A DNA stretch of 64,000 nt from Streptomyces sp. P9-A4 (lineage in GTDB: Bacteria; Actinomycetota; Actinomycetes; Streptomycetales; Streptomycetaceae). The DNA lies in assembly GCF_036634195.1 (NCBI RefSeq), contig NZ_JAZIFY010000002.1, positions 372,001-436,000 on the forward strand, written 5' to 3'. Positions 6,990-14,932 of the stretch are shown here, piece by piece (position 1 is the first letter of the stretch; every line of letters begins with the position of its first letter). Both the position numbers and the translations under genes were made by a program. The notes under the pieces are model-generated. The model did not search any database. It saw nothing but the letters and a program-made list of their open reading frames with translations, and was not told where the DNA came from.

Positions 6990-9860
6990 ATGGTGACGGT
7001 GAGCGCCGTGGCAGAGACCGACGAGTACCCGCCGGGCGACGCCCGCACCCGGACCGATCCCCCGGGCGACCCGCTCGGCGATCCCCTGGGTGACCCCCTC
7101 GGCGATCCTCCGGGCCCGCCCCTCGGAGACCCCTTCCTCCGGACGCGGATCGTGCCGCCGACGCGGCCCGCCACGTTCCTGCGGCGGCAGCGGCTCGTCG
7201 AGCACCTCGGCCGGGCCCGTGGAACGCCCCTGACGCTGGTGAACGGCCCCGCCGGGGCCGGCAAGACCCTGCTGACCGCCGACTGGGCGGCCACCCTGGG
7301 CCGCCCGGTCGCCTGGCTCACCGCCGAGGCCGGGGACGAGCGCCCGGCGGTGTTCTGGACGTACGTCCTCCGGGCCCTGCGCGGCAGCGGTACGCCCCTG
7401 CCCCGCGCGCTGGCGGTCCCGCCGGACGCCGCCGAGGTGGACCCCAGGCTGCTGGAGGCACTCGCGGCCCGGCTGAGCGAGCTCGCCGAGCCCGCGGTGC
7501 TGGTCATCGACGAGTTCGACCGGGTGACCTCCCCGGAGGTCGCGGAGCAGCTGGCACTCGTCCTGCGCCACGCCGGCCTCGGCCTGCGCCTGGTCATCGG
7601 CAGCCGCACGGAGCCCCTGATGCCCCTGCACGACTACCGGCTGGCCGGCCGGCTGACGGAGATCCGCGCCGCGGAGCTGGCCTTCACCCGTGAGGAGGCC
7701 GGCGCCCTGCTCGACCTGCACGGTCTGAGCCTGTCGGCCGAGGCGGTGGGCTCCCTGGTGGACCGTACCCGCGGATGGGCCGCCGGCCTGCGGCTCTGCG
7801 CGCTGGCCGCGCGCGAGAGCCCCGACCCGGAGGCGTACCTCAAGGAGTTCGAGGCGGACCGGAGCACGGTGGCGGACTTCCTGCTCGCGGAAGTGCTCAA
7901 AGGACGGCCGGAGGAGGCCCAGGACCTGCTGCTGCGGGTCAGTGTCCTGACCCGGTTCAACCCCGACCTGGCGAACGCCCTCACCGGCCGGATCGACGCC
8001 GAGCCGCTGCTGTGCGGGCTGGTCCGCGAGAACGCCTTCGTCGAGGCCCTCGGGCACTCCTCGTACCGGCTCCACCCGCTGTTCAGGGAGATACTCCGGG
8101 CCCATCTGCGGGAACGACTCCCCGCCCTGGAGCCGGAACTGCACCGCAGGGCCGCCCGCTGGCTGCGCCGTTCCGGGTCCCTGTACGAGACGCTCGCCCA
8201 CAGCACCGCCGCGGGCGAATGGGGCTTCACCGCCGCCACGCTCGTCGAGGACCTGGCCATGGGGCAGCTCTTCACCGGCCTGCGCTCCGACGACCTGGTC
8301 CGGTTGTGCTCCGAGATGCCGCCCGAGGCCACGGGCGTGGCGCCGGAGCTCGTACGGGCGGCCCTGGACCTGTCCCGGTACGACCTCCCCCGCGGCCTCG
8401 TCCATCTGCGGCGGGCCGGGGAGGAACTCGCGGCCTCCCCTGCCCCGGACGCGCCCGCCGCGCAGCTCGGCCGGGCGCTCCTCGAAGCGCTGGCCGGTCG
8501 GCTCACGGGCTGTCCCGAACGGGCCGAGCAGGCAGCGGAGGCAGCCGTACGGCTGAGGCAGGAGGTGCCCGCCCGGCTCCTGGACGGACACCCCGAGCAC
8601 GGGGCGCTCCTGGGGACGCATCTGGGCTCCGCGCTCCTGTGGGCGGGGCGGTTCGAGGACGCGCGCGCCGCCCTGACCGCCGTGGCCGAGACCTCCCGCT
8701 CGGCCTCCGTCGCGCTCCCCCTGGAGGAGTCGGGAGAGCACCTGGCGCTGATCGACTACCTGAACGGCTGGCCCGGCAGGGCCGAACGCAGGGTGCTGGC
8801 CGGGTCGTCCGAGGCGGAGCGGCACGGCCCGCCCCCGCCGTCCGGGTCCGGGTCCGGCCTCCGACCCGAACCCGGTCCCGGAACCGGCCCCGAGCGCGGT
8901 CCCGCCCCCGAGCCGCCTCCCGAGTCCGGCCTCGGCGCCGGACTGGGACTCGGATTCGGCCCGGGGCAGGGGCTCGGGCGCATCGTCCTGGCGGCGGTGG
9001 CCGTGGACCGGGACGAGCTGGACCGGGCGCGGGCGCTCCTCGACGAGACGGCGCAGCTCGACGCGACCGCGCACGATCCGGTGACCGCGGCGGGACTGGC
9101 CCTCGCCCTGGGCCGTCTCCTGCTGGTCCAGGGGCATCCGCGCGCCGCCGCCGCGGCGGCGCACCCCGCGGTCACCGCCGCCGTCGACTCGCCCTGGGCG
9201 GCGAGCCACGAGGCGCTGCTCGTCTCAGCGGCCCACCTGGCCGAAGGGCGGGCGGAGCAGGCCGCCGAGGTACTCGACGGCGTGTCCATGGATCATCCGG
9301 CGTGTGCCGTGGAGGCGGCGCGGCTGCTGCTCGACGCGGGCCGCACCGGAGCGGCGGCCGAACTCGTCGACGGCGTCCGGGCCGGCGGCCGGACCGGACC
9401 GGCGGTGACCGTCCGGGCGGCGCTGGTCAGGGCGCACATCGCGGAGGAGGCGGGGGACGGCGACACCGCGCGCAAGCTCGTCGCGCAGGCGCTCCTCGAC
9501 GCCCGGCGCGAGCGGCTGCGGCGGCCGTTTCTGGACGCCAGGCCGTGGATACGGCACCTCCTGGCCGCACCGCCCCTGCGGGAGCTGGCCGCCGGGTGGC
9601 TCGCTCCCGGCCCGGCATCGGCAGGCGCTCCGGGGGCGGGTGAGGCGGGTTCCGCCCCGCTCACCGTGGTGGAACTGAGCGAGCGCGAGCGCGATGTGCT
9701 GCGGCGGCTGGCCCTGATGATGTCGACGGAGGAGATCGCCGCCGACCTGTACCTCTCGGTGAACACGGTGAAGACCCATCTCAAGGGGGCCTACCGGAAG
9801 CTGGCGGTGAACCGGCGCAACGACGCGGTGCGCCGCGCGCGCGAGCTCCGGCTGCTGTGA
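6990..9860 (+). CDS. LAL-type LuxR family ATPase transcriptional regulator
   Basis: A protein of about 956 residues with MalT/LAL architecture. After a Pro/Gly/Asp-rich N-terminal run of GDPL repeats (residues 25-48) comes a P-loop GPAGAGKT (86-93), a Walker B-like VLVIDEFD near 170, a long helical middle region with TPR-like character, and a C-terminal LuxR HTH (about 892-955, with STEEIAADLYLSVNTVKTHL). A Pro/Gly/Ser-rich insertion occupies about 611-665. Such proteins sense an unknown ligand, hydrolyse ATP and activate promoters. ATG 6990 was taken; GTGs at 6993 and 6999 are possible. The shared inverted-repeat motif before downstream genes makes it the best candidate local activator, an inference from position. 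Confidence 0.88.
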   Translation: MVTVSAVAETDEYPPGDARTRTDPPGDPLGDPLGDPLGDPPGPPLGDPFLRTRIVPPTRPATFLRRQRLVEHLGRARGTPLTLVNGPAGAGKTLLTADWAATLGRPVAWLTAEAGDERPAVFWTYVLRALRGSGTPLPRALAVPPDAAEVDPRLLEALAARLSELAEPAVLVIDEFDRVTSPEVAEQLALVLRHAGLGLRLVIGSRTEPLMPLHDYRLAGRLTEIRAAELAFTREEAGALLDLHGLSLSAEAVGSLVDRTRGWAAGLRLCALAARESPDPEAYLKEFEADRSTVADFLLAEVLKGRPEEAQDLLLRVSVLTRFNPDLANALTGRIDAEPLLCGLVRENAFVEALGHSSYRLHPLFREILRAHLRERLPALEPELHRRAARWLRRSGSLYETLAHSTAAGEWGFTAATLVEDLAMGQLFTGLRSDDLVRLCSEMPPEATGVAPELVRAALDLSRYDLPRGLVHLRRAGEELAASPAPDAPAAQLGRALLEALAGRLTGCPERAEQAAEAAVRLRQEVPARLLDGHPEHGALLGTHLGSALLWAGRFEDARAALTAVAETSRSASVALPLEESGEHLALIDYLNGWPGRAERRVLAGSSEAERHGPPPPSGSGSGLRPEPGPGTGPERGPAPEPPPESGLGAGLGLGFGPGQGLGRIVLAAVAVDRDELDRARALLDETAQLDATAHDPVTAAGLALALGRLLLVQGHPRAAAAAAHPAVTAAVDSPWAASHEALLVSAAHLAEGRAEQAAEVLDGVSMDHPACAVEAARLLLDAGRTGAAAELVDGVRAGGRTGPAVTVRAALVRAHIAEEAGDGDTARKLVAQALLDARRERLRRPFLDARPWIRHLLAAPPLRELAAGWLAPGPASAGAPGAGEAGSAPLTVVELSERERDVLRRLALMMSTEEIAADLYLSVNTVKTHLKGAYRKLAVNRRNDAVRRARELRLL

Positions 9861-9916
9861 GCCCGAGGCCCGCGCGCCGCATCCCGCGCCTGCCCTGCCT
9901 CCCCCGACCGCCCCGC

Positions 9917-9937
9917 CTCCCCCGCGACGGGTGAAGC
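9917..9937 (+). promoter_or_regulatory. Shared 21-bp inverted-repeat promoter motif, copy 1 (before the MFS exporter)
   Basis: This copy reads CTCCCC, then CGCGACG, then GGTGAAGC. It is the weakest of three copies: the left arm has CCCC where the others have CACC. It lies about 97 bp upstream of the MFS gene start. Copies 2 and 3 sit at 11725-11745 and 12770-12790 at comparable distances from their genes. The consensus is CTCMCC, seven variable bases, then GGTGARGC. It could be an activator operator or an alternative sigma-factor promoter element. Confidence 0.5.
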
Positions 9938-10033
9938 GCCGTGCCGGTCCCTCCGCTCCAATGGGACGGGCGGCAGGCCGCTCCGGGCCGCCGCACGGCC
10001 GGCACCGTCCGTGGCCCGGCCTGAGAGGGCGAG

Positions 10034-11710
10034 GTGGACAGCGTGAGGCGCTGGAGCGCTCTGATCGTCCTGGGGACGGCGCAGTTCCTGATGGTGCTGG
10101 ACTCCTCCGTCATGAACGTCTCCATCAGCCAGCTGGTGGAGGACTTCGACACCGAGGTCACCGCCATCCAGGCCGTCATCACGCTGTACGCGCTGGTCAT
10201 GGCCGCGTTCATGCTCATCGGCGGACGGTTCGGGGACATCCTGGGGCGCCGCCGGGTGTTCCTCCTCGGGCTGGTCGTCTACGCCACGGGGTCGGCACTG
10301 ACCGCCGTGGCACCCACCCTGTGGGTGCTCACCCTCGGCTGGTCCGTCATCGAGGGGCTGGGCGCCGCCCTGGTGCTGCCGGCGATGGCCGCCCTCGTCG
10401 CGGAGTCGTACCGGGGCCGGGACCGGGCCGTCGCCTACGGGGTCATCGGCGGTCTCGCCGGCGCCGGAATCGCGATCGGCCCGCTGCTCGGCGGCTGGGT
10501 GACGACATACCTCACCTGGCGGCTGGTCTTCGCCGGCGAGGTCGTGGTCGTCCTGGCCATCCTGTGCGCGCAGCGGGTGATCCCGAAGACCCCGACCACC
10601 GGCCGGCGGCCCCGTCTGGACGGCGTCGGCGCCGCGCTCTCGGCGGCGGGGCTGGGGCTCGGTGTGCTCGGCGTACTGCAGAGCAGCACGTGGGGGTGGG
10701 TGGAGCCGCGCAATCCGCCCTTCACGATCTTCGGGTTCGCGCCGACGCTGTTCGTCGTCGCCGCCGGGATCGTCCTCCTGCTGCTCTTCAGGAGCTGGGA
10801 GCGGCGGCGCGAGGAGAAGGGCGCCGACCCCCTCGTGCATCTGTCCCTGCTGCGCAGGCCGACGCTGCGCTCCGGGCTGATGACCCTCGTGAGCCAGAAC
10901 CTCATCCTGCTCGGGCTGTTCTTCACGATCCCCCTCTACCTCCAGGTGGTGCAGGGGTTCAACGCCTTCGAGACGGGGGTGCGGCTGCTCCCGGTGTCCG
11001 TCGCGATGGTCGTGGTGTCGCTGTCCGGTACGGCGCTCGGGCGGTGGGTGGGGCCGCGCCGGGTGGTCCGGCTGGCCCTGGTGACCCTGCTGGGCGCCGT
11101 CGTGTGGCTGCTGGCCACCATCGACCCGGTCATCGACGACGCGCAGTTCGCCGGCGCCATGGCGGTGCTGGGCGTGGGCATGGGGCTGCTGGCCTCGCAG
11201 CTGGGCAACATCGTGCAGTCCAGCGTCGGCGAGGGCGAGCGCAGCGAGGTCGGCGGGTTCCAGTTCACGGCGCAGAACCTCGGCTCCGCGCTGGGCACCG
11301 CGCTCATCGGTTCGATCCTGATCGGCTCCCTGGCCAATGCCTTCACCACCCAGGTGGCGAACGACCCCCGGCTTTCCGACGAGGCCCGCCACCAGACCGG
11401 TGTGGCGCTGGAGGCCGGGATCAACTTCGTCTCCACCGATCAGGTGCATACGGCGGCCGAGGAGGCCGGGTTGCCGGCCGCGGAGGTCGACGCCGTCACG
11501 GAGTCGTACGCCTCGGCGCAGCTCGACGGGCTCAAGGCGGCGATTCTCGCCACCGGTGGCATCGCCCTCGCGAGCTTCGCGGTGACACGGCACCTGCCGA
11601 CGGGCCGTTCCGCGGGGCCGGACGCCGCCTCCCCGCCCGGCGCGGGCCCCGAGCCCGACACGGGAGCGGACGAGGGCGTGGACGGAAACGGGGACAGGCC
11701 GGTGTCCTGA
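10034..11710 (+). CDS. MFS transporter, DHA2-type (14-TM) drug/proton exporter
   Basis: A 558-residue membrane protein with about fourteen hydrophobic segments. Motifs of the DHA2 drug antiporter group are visible: LDSSVMNVSISQL in the first helix (family form LDxTIVNVAL), GGRFGDILGRRRVF between helices 2 and 3 (motif A), and a Gly-rich AGAGIAIGPLLGGWV in helix 5 (antiporter motif C). It probably exports a small amphipathic compound. A second in-frame GTG at 10043 has a slightly better spaced GAGG site, so the first three residues are uncertain. Motif copy 1 lies upstream. The tail after about residue 510 is polar and disordered. Confidence 0.88.
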   Translation: MDSVRRWSALIVLGTAQFLMVLDSSVMNVSISQLVEDFDTEVTAIQAVITLYALVMAAFMLIGGRFGDILGRRRVFLLGLVVYATGSALTAVAPTLWVLTLGWSVIEGLGAALVLPAMAALVAESYRGRDRAVAYGVIGGLAGAGIAIGPLLGGWVTTYLTWRLVFAGEVVVVLAILCAQRVIPKTPTTGRRPRLDGVGAALSAAGLGLGVLGVLQSSTWGWVEPRNPPFTIFGFAPTLFVVAAGIVLLLLFRSWERRREEKGADPLVHLSLLRRPTLRSGLMTLVSQNLILLGLFFTIPLYLQVVQGFNAFETGVRLLPVSVAMVVVSLSGTALGRWVGPRRVVRLALVTLLGAVVWLLATIDPVIDDAQFAGAMAVLGVGMGLLASQLGNIVQSSVGEGERSEVGGFQFTAQNLGSALGTALIGSILIGSLANAFTTQVANDPRLSDEARHQTGVALEAGINFVSTDQVHTAAEEAGLPAAEVDAVTESYASAQLDGLKAAILATGGIALASFAVTRHLPTGRSAGPDAASPPGAGPEPDTGADEGVDGNGDRPVS

Positions 11711-11724
11711 ACCCGGGCCGCCGA

Positions 11725-11745
11725 CTCACCTGTACGAGGTGAGGC
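11725..11745 (+). promoter_or_regulatory. Shared 21-bp inverted-repeat promoter motif, copy 2
   Basis: Reads CTCACC, TGTACGA, GGTGAGGC, with arms CTCACC/GGTGAG as a perfect inverted repeat. It is 80 bp before the 66-residue protein gene. Copies 2 and 3 also share a GCACGCT element 19-20 bp downstream of the motif, which may belong to the core promoter. Confidence 0.6.
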
Positions 11746-11824
11746 GGGCGGCGCGTCCCCTGCGCACGCTCGTAGGGAGAGAGTCGCCCGTCCGTCTCCC
11801 CAGGCCACCGCGGGAGAGCTGCTG

Positions 11825-12025
11825 ATGCACTACGAGATCCGCGTCGAGGGTCACATGTCGGACACGCTGGCCAACGCGTTCCCGGAGTTCAGTCATGTGG
11901 TGATGGCCGGCCAGACGGTGCTGTTCGGCCCCGTCGTCGACGAGGCGCACCTGTACGGGCTGCTGGCCCGCCTCCAGTCGCTGGGCCTGCACCTCGTGGA
12001 GATGCGCCGGCTGCCGGGGCACTGA
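11825..12025 (+). CDS. Small soluble protein of unknown function (66 aa)
   Basis: A 66-residue protein starting MHYEIRVEGHMSDTLANAF, with a GGGAGAG site before the ATG. It looks like one small alpha/beta unit (strand, helix, two strands, helix, strand) without Cys clusters or membrane segments. I recognise no named family. The stop at 12023-12025 lies 60 bp before the DUF308 gene, so they probably share a transcript driven from motif copy 2. Codon usage matches the neighbours, supporting a real gene. Confidence 0.72.
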   Translation: MHYEIRVEGHMSDTLANAFPEFSHVVMAGQTVLFGPVVDEAHLYGLLARLQSLGLHLVEMRRLPGH

Positions 12026-12084
12026 TGCGCCCGACGGGACCCGGCGCGTCGAGAACCGTGATCCCGACCGAACGAGGAGGAGAC

Positions 12085-12747
12085 ATGACCACGTCGCCTG
12101 GCCCGGCGCCCAGCGCCGGACCGGAACCCATGGCCGGCGGCGCGCCTTCCGCGCCGGACCCCGCGGACCAGCTGGCGCGGCTCGGCCGCTCGTGGACCTG
12201 GATCATGGGCGCGGCCGTCGCGACCCTGGTGCCGGGCATCCTGGCACTGGTCTGGCCGGATGTGACCCTGCACGTCCTGGCCGTGCTCATCGGTCTGTAT
12301 CTGCTGGTGATCGGGGTGTTCCGGTTCGTGGCCGTGTTCGCGCGCGAGGAGTCCGGCGAGCGTCTGCCGGGGCTGCTCCTGGCCGTGCTGTGCGTCCTCG
12401 GCGGGGTGCTGTGCCTGCGGAACCCGCTGCAGACGATCGCCGCGCTCTCCCTGATCGTCGGCGCCGTCTGGCTCGTCTCGGGCATCTTCAGCCTCTACAC
12501 CGCCATCTCCACCAGGAACCTGCCGCACCGCGGTGTCGTCATGGCCGTCGGGATCCTCGGCATCGTCGCGGGAATCGTGGTCCTCGCGCTGCCCTCCGAG
12601 TCGGCGCAGGCCCTGACGCGGCTGCTGGGCCTGTGGCTCGTCCTGCTCGGCGCGGCCGAGGCCGCGGTCGCCCTGGCGTGGCGGTCCACGCTCCGCAGGG
12701 CGGGCGTCAAGGGCGGCCGGGACGAGACCGGGACGGCGGCCCCCTGA
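12085..12747 (+). CDS. DUF308/HdeD-family membrane protein
   Basis: A 220-residue integral membrane protein with a Pro/Ala-rich cytoplasmic N-terminus followed by six hydrophobic helices in three similar pairs, with motifs such as VPGILALVWP and GLYLLVIGVFRFV, typical of HdeD/DUF308 proteins. In enterobacteria HdeD is linked to acid resistance; the actinobacterial members are uncharacterised. The ATG at 12085 is preceded by GAGGAGGAG, which decides the start; the open frame begins earlier at 12025 but that part has no such site. It follows the 66-residue gene and precedes a SHOCT membrane protein. Confidence 0.83.
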   Translation: MTTSPGPAPSAGPEPMAGGAPSAPDPADQLARLGRSWTWIMGAAVATLVPGILALVWPDVTLHVLAVLIGLYLLVIGVFRFVAVFAREESGERLPGLLLAVLCVLGGVLCLRNPLQTIAALSLIVGAVWLVSGIFSLYTAISTRNLPHRGVVMAVGILGIVAGIVVLALPSESAQALTRLLGLWLVLLGAAEAAVALAWRSTLRRAGVKGGRDETGTAAP

Positions 12748-12769
12748 TCACCCACCGGGGGCCCGCCCA

Positions 12770-12790
12770 CTCACCCGTGCCGGGTGAGGC
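12770..12790 (+). promoter_or_regulatory. Shared 21-bp inverted-repeat promoter motif, copy 3 (before the SHOCT membrane protein)
   Basis: Reads CTCACC, CGTGCCG, GGTGAGGC, differing from copy 2 only within the seven-base spacer. It sits 72 bp upstream of the ATG at 12862. The three copies share arm sequence, spacer length and distance to the gene, which argues against chance even in GC-rich DNA. Confidence 0.6.
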
Positions 12791-12861
12791 ACCCACCTCC
12801 TCGCCATGGGCACGCTGAAGAGGAGAGCCGACCGGAGGTCGGCCGCCGGATCGGAGGAGAC

Positions 12862-13317
12862 ATGTACCTGGCGTACGACTTTCCGCTGCTGAGCACCTTC
12901 TGGGCGCTGCTCTGGTTCTTCCTGTGGATCCTGTGGTTCGTGCTCCTCTTCCGGATCATCGTCGACATCTTCCGCGACGACGACATGAACGGATGGGCGA
13001 AGGCGGGCTGGCTGGCCTTCGCGATCCTGCTGCCCTTCCTCGGCGTCTTCGTCTACGTGATCGCCCGCGGCAAGGGCATGGGACACCGTGAGATAGCGCA
13101 GGCCCGAGCCCAGCAGAAGGAGTTCGACTCGTACATCCGCGAGACCGCGTCCGCCCCCGCCCGGCCGAGCAGCGTCGACGAACTGGCCAGGCTGTCCGAA
13201 CTCCGCTCCCGGGGAGACATCACCGACGAGGAGTTCCGCCAGGCGAAGGCGCTGGTCCTGACCGAGAACGGCCCGGCCGTGAGCTCCCCTCCCACGGAGA
13301 CCGCCCCCGGGCACTGA
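12862..13317 (+). CDS. SHOCT-domain membrane protein with PLDc_N-like helices
   Basis: A 151-residue protein. Residues about 7-32 form an aromatic-rich helix (FWALLWFFLWILWFVLLF), and a second helix lies near 48-68, the pattern of the phospholipase-D-nuclease N-terminal membrane domain. A cytoplasmic linker leads to a C-terminal SHOCT motif (LARLSELRSRGDITDEEF then RQAKALVL). The ATG has a GGAGGAGA site. This architecture is common in Streptomyces and its role is unknown; a membrane-stress or scaffold function is only a guess. It is preceded by motif copy 3 and followed after 33 bp by another small membrane protein. Confidence 0.85.
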   Translation: MYLAYDFPLLSTFWALLWFFLWILWFVLLFRIIVDIFRDDDMNGWAKAGWLAFAILLPFLGVFVYVIARGKGMGHREIAQARAQQKEFDSYIRETASAPARPSSVDELARLSELRSRGDITDEEFRQAKALVLTENGPAVSSPPTETAPGH

Positions 13318-13350
13318 CCCCCTGTCCGGCACACGAATCGAGGCATCGAG

Positions 13351-13776
13351 ATGGCCGCCACGCACACTCCGCACGCGGTACACACGACGAGACAGGCATG
13401 GGCCGGCGGGGTGACGATCTTCGCCGCCGTCATGCTCGGCATCACCGGTGTCGTCGGGATCTTCCGGGGCATCATGGCGATCGCCGAGGACGAGGTATTC
13501 GTCAACACGCCCAACTACGTCTTCAAGTTCGACCTGACCAGCTGGGGCTGGATCCACCTCGCCCTGGGTGTCGTCGCCGTGATCGTGAGCCTGGGACTGC
13601 TCCGGCCGACGATGTGGGCGCGGGTGGCCGGCGTGGGCATCGCCGGACTCATCATCATCGCCAACTTCATGTCCCTGCCGTACTACCCGGTCTGGTCGGT
13701 CCTCATGGTCGCCATGTCGGGGTTCGTCATCTGGGCACTGTGCGTGGGCGGAGGGGACAGGACCACGACGGAGTGA
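13351..13776 (+). CDS. Four-helix small membrane protein (DUF7144-like)
   Basis: A 141-residue protein with four hydrophobic helices and the conserved-looking features WAGGVTIFAAVMLGITGVVG, FDLTSWGWIHLALG and NFMSLPYYPVWS. This matches the actinobacterial family I know as DUF7144, found beside stress-response genes. The ATG at 13351 follows an ATCGAGGCATCGAG stretch, a weak ribosome site, so it may be read through from the SHOCT gene 33 bp upstream. It ends the rightward run of the island. Confidence 0.78.
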   Translation: MAATHTPHAVHTTRQAWAGGVTIFAAVMLGITGVVGIFRGIMAIAEDEVFVNTPNYVFKFDLTSWGWIHLALGVVAVIVSLGLLRPTMWARVAGVGIAGLIIIANFMSLPYYPVWSVLMVAMSGFVIWALCVGGGDRTTTE

Positions 13777-13822
13777 ACGGGAGTGCACCGGGGGCGGCCG
13801 GGGCGGCGGCGCGGGGCGACCC

Positions 13823-13967
13823 TCACCGCCGCTCCTCGGCGTCCCACTGCTCGTGCGCGGAGCGGACGCGGTGCCACAGCTCCGCCCTCGCCGTGGCGTC
13901 GACGTCGGTGAGGTCCAGCCGGAACACGCCGGTCAGTACGTCGTACCAGTCGTCGGCCGCCCTGCCC
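13823..13967 (-). pseudogene. Short coding-like remnant downstream of the DUF4389 gene
   Basis: Reading leftward in the frame that ends at TGA 13823-13825 gives protein-like sequence (ADDWYDVLTGVFRLDLTDV then HRVRSAHEQWDAEERR), unlike a random frame of GC-rich DNA. It has no ATG and no ribosome site; the only common start is a GTG at 13927, which would give 34 residues. It begins directly at the DUF4389 stop. I read it as the 3' end of a decayed gene, or a very short coupled ORF. The family is not recognised. Confidence 0.35.
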
Positions 13968-14762
13968 TTATTCCGTCGCCGCGGCCGGGCTCGGGGAGGC
14001 CGCGTGGTAGTCGTCCGAGTCGCTCCGGACCGTGCCGGAGGTGATGTGTCCGGCGAGTCCGAGAAGCAGGAAGAGCCAGACCAGAACCTGTGCGGGCGTA
14101 CCCAGGACGAGCGGCCGGGTGGCGGACGTCGGCTGCGCGGCGGCGGGCTGGGGGGTGTCGCCCAGGAGTCCCTTGGGGTACACGGGCGTCAGCATCATCG
14201 CGTAGGCGGTCAGCCGCATCCGGTACCGGACGACGGCCGCCGTGGCGCCGAAGACCGGCTCGGGCAGGCGTCCCAGGACGATGCCGATCAGCCAGAACAC
14301 CCAGCCGATCGCGAACCAGCCGGTCTGCGCGAGGCTGGCGACGATCGAGGCCGGGATCATCAGGATCAGCCGGAAGAACACCGCCCAGCGGTTGAGCGGA
14401 GTGCTGCGCAGCTCGATCCGGACCGGGTGGCCGGGGGCTTCGAAGGAGAACGGCGGGTAGCTGTCGACGAGGAGGGTCGCGCTCGCCAGGACCCGTGTCT
14501 GGTAGGCGAGGACCGAGCCGAGGAAGGACGCGATCGGATCGGGGAGCCGCCCCAGGACGAGTGCGCTGAACCAGCCCGCGATCGTCACGAAGAACGCCGC
14601 GAGGGACAGTACGGCGACAACGATGAACTGCGGCACGAGCAGCAGCCAGCGCAGCAGCACCGTCCAGCGGCGCTGGCGGCCCGGTGGGGGCACGTCGAGG
14701 ACCGGGCGCCATTCACCGCCGTCGAGATCGTCCGAGGTGCGGGGGTCCCAGCCTGTCGCCAT
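13968..14762 (-). CDS. DUF4389-domain membrane protein
   Basis: A 264-residue membrane protein with two similar halves, each made of a hydrophobic pair around an FSALVLGRLPDPIASF- or FWLIGIVLGRLPEPVFG-type motif followed by a YQTRV/YRMRLTAY segment, the DUF4389 pattern. A final helix near residues 226-244 precedes a Ser/Pro/Ala tail. The N-terminal 35 residues are polar and cytoplasmic. An AGGAGGAGAC site lies upstream of the ATG. The function is unknown, though it recurs in Streptomyces envelope islands. A looser variant of the shared motif (TCACCTCGATGGTGG, 14794-14808) lies about 32 bp upstream with a five-base spacer. Confidence 0.82.
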   Translation of the reverse strand: MATGWDPRTSDDLDGGEWRPVLDVPPPGRQRRWTVLLRWLLLVPQFIVVAVLSLAAFFVTIAGWFSALVLGRLPDPIASFLGSVLAYQTRVLASATLLVDSYPPFSFEAPGHPVRIELRSTPLNRWAVFFRLILMIPASIVASLAQTGWFAIGWVFWLIGIVLGRLPEPVFGATAAVVRYRMRLTAYAMMLTPVYPKGLLGDTPQPAAAQPTSATRPLVLGTPAQVLVWLFLLLGLAGHITSGTVRSDSDDYHAASPSPAAATE

Positions 14763-14932
14763 GGTCGGCTCCGTCTCCTCCTGGATTCCGCGGTCACCTC
14801 GATGGTGGCGCGGCCCGCCCGGCCCCGCACCAGGACAGCGGCCACTGGGGGGGACGGCGGGGGAAGGAGTGAGGGCGGCTCCGCCCCGAACCGTGACGCG
14901 CGTCGGCGGCTCGCGGGCAGGGGCCGGGTCCG

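Noticed and set aside
6327-9209. A 960-codon minus-strand frame
   Set aside because: Only its last 149 codons (6327-6773) are a real gene; the rest is antisense to the LAL regulator.
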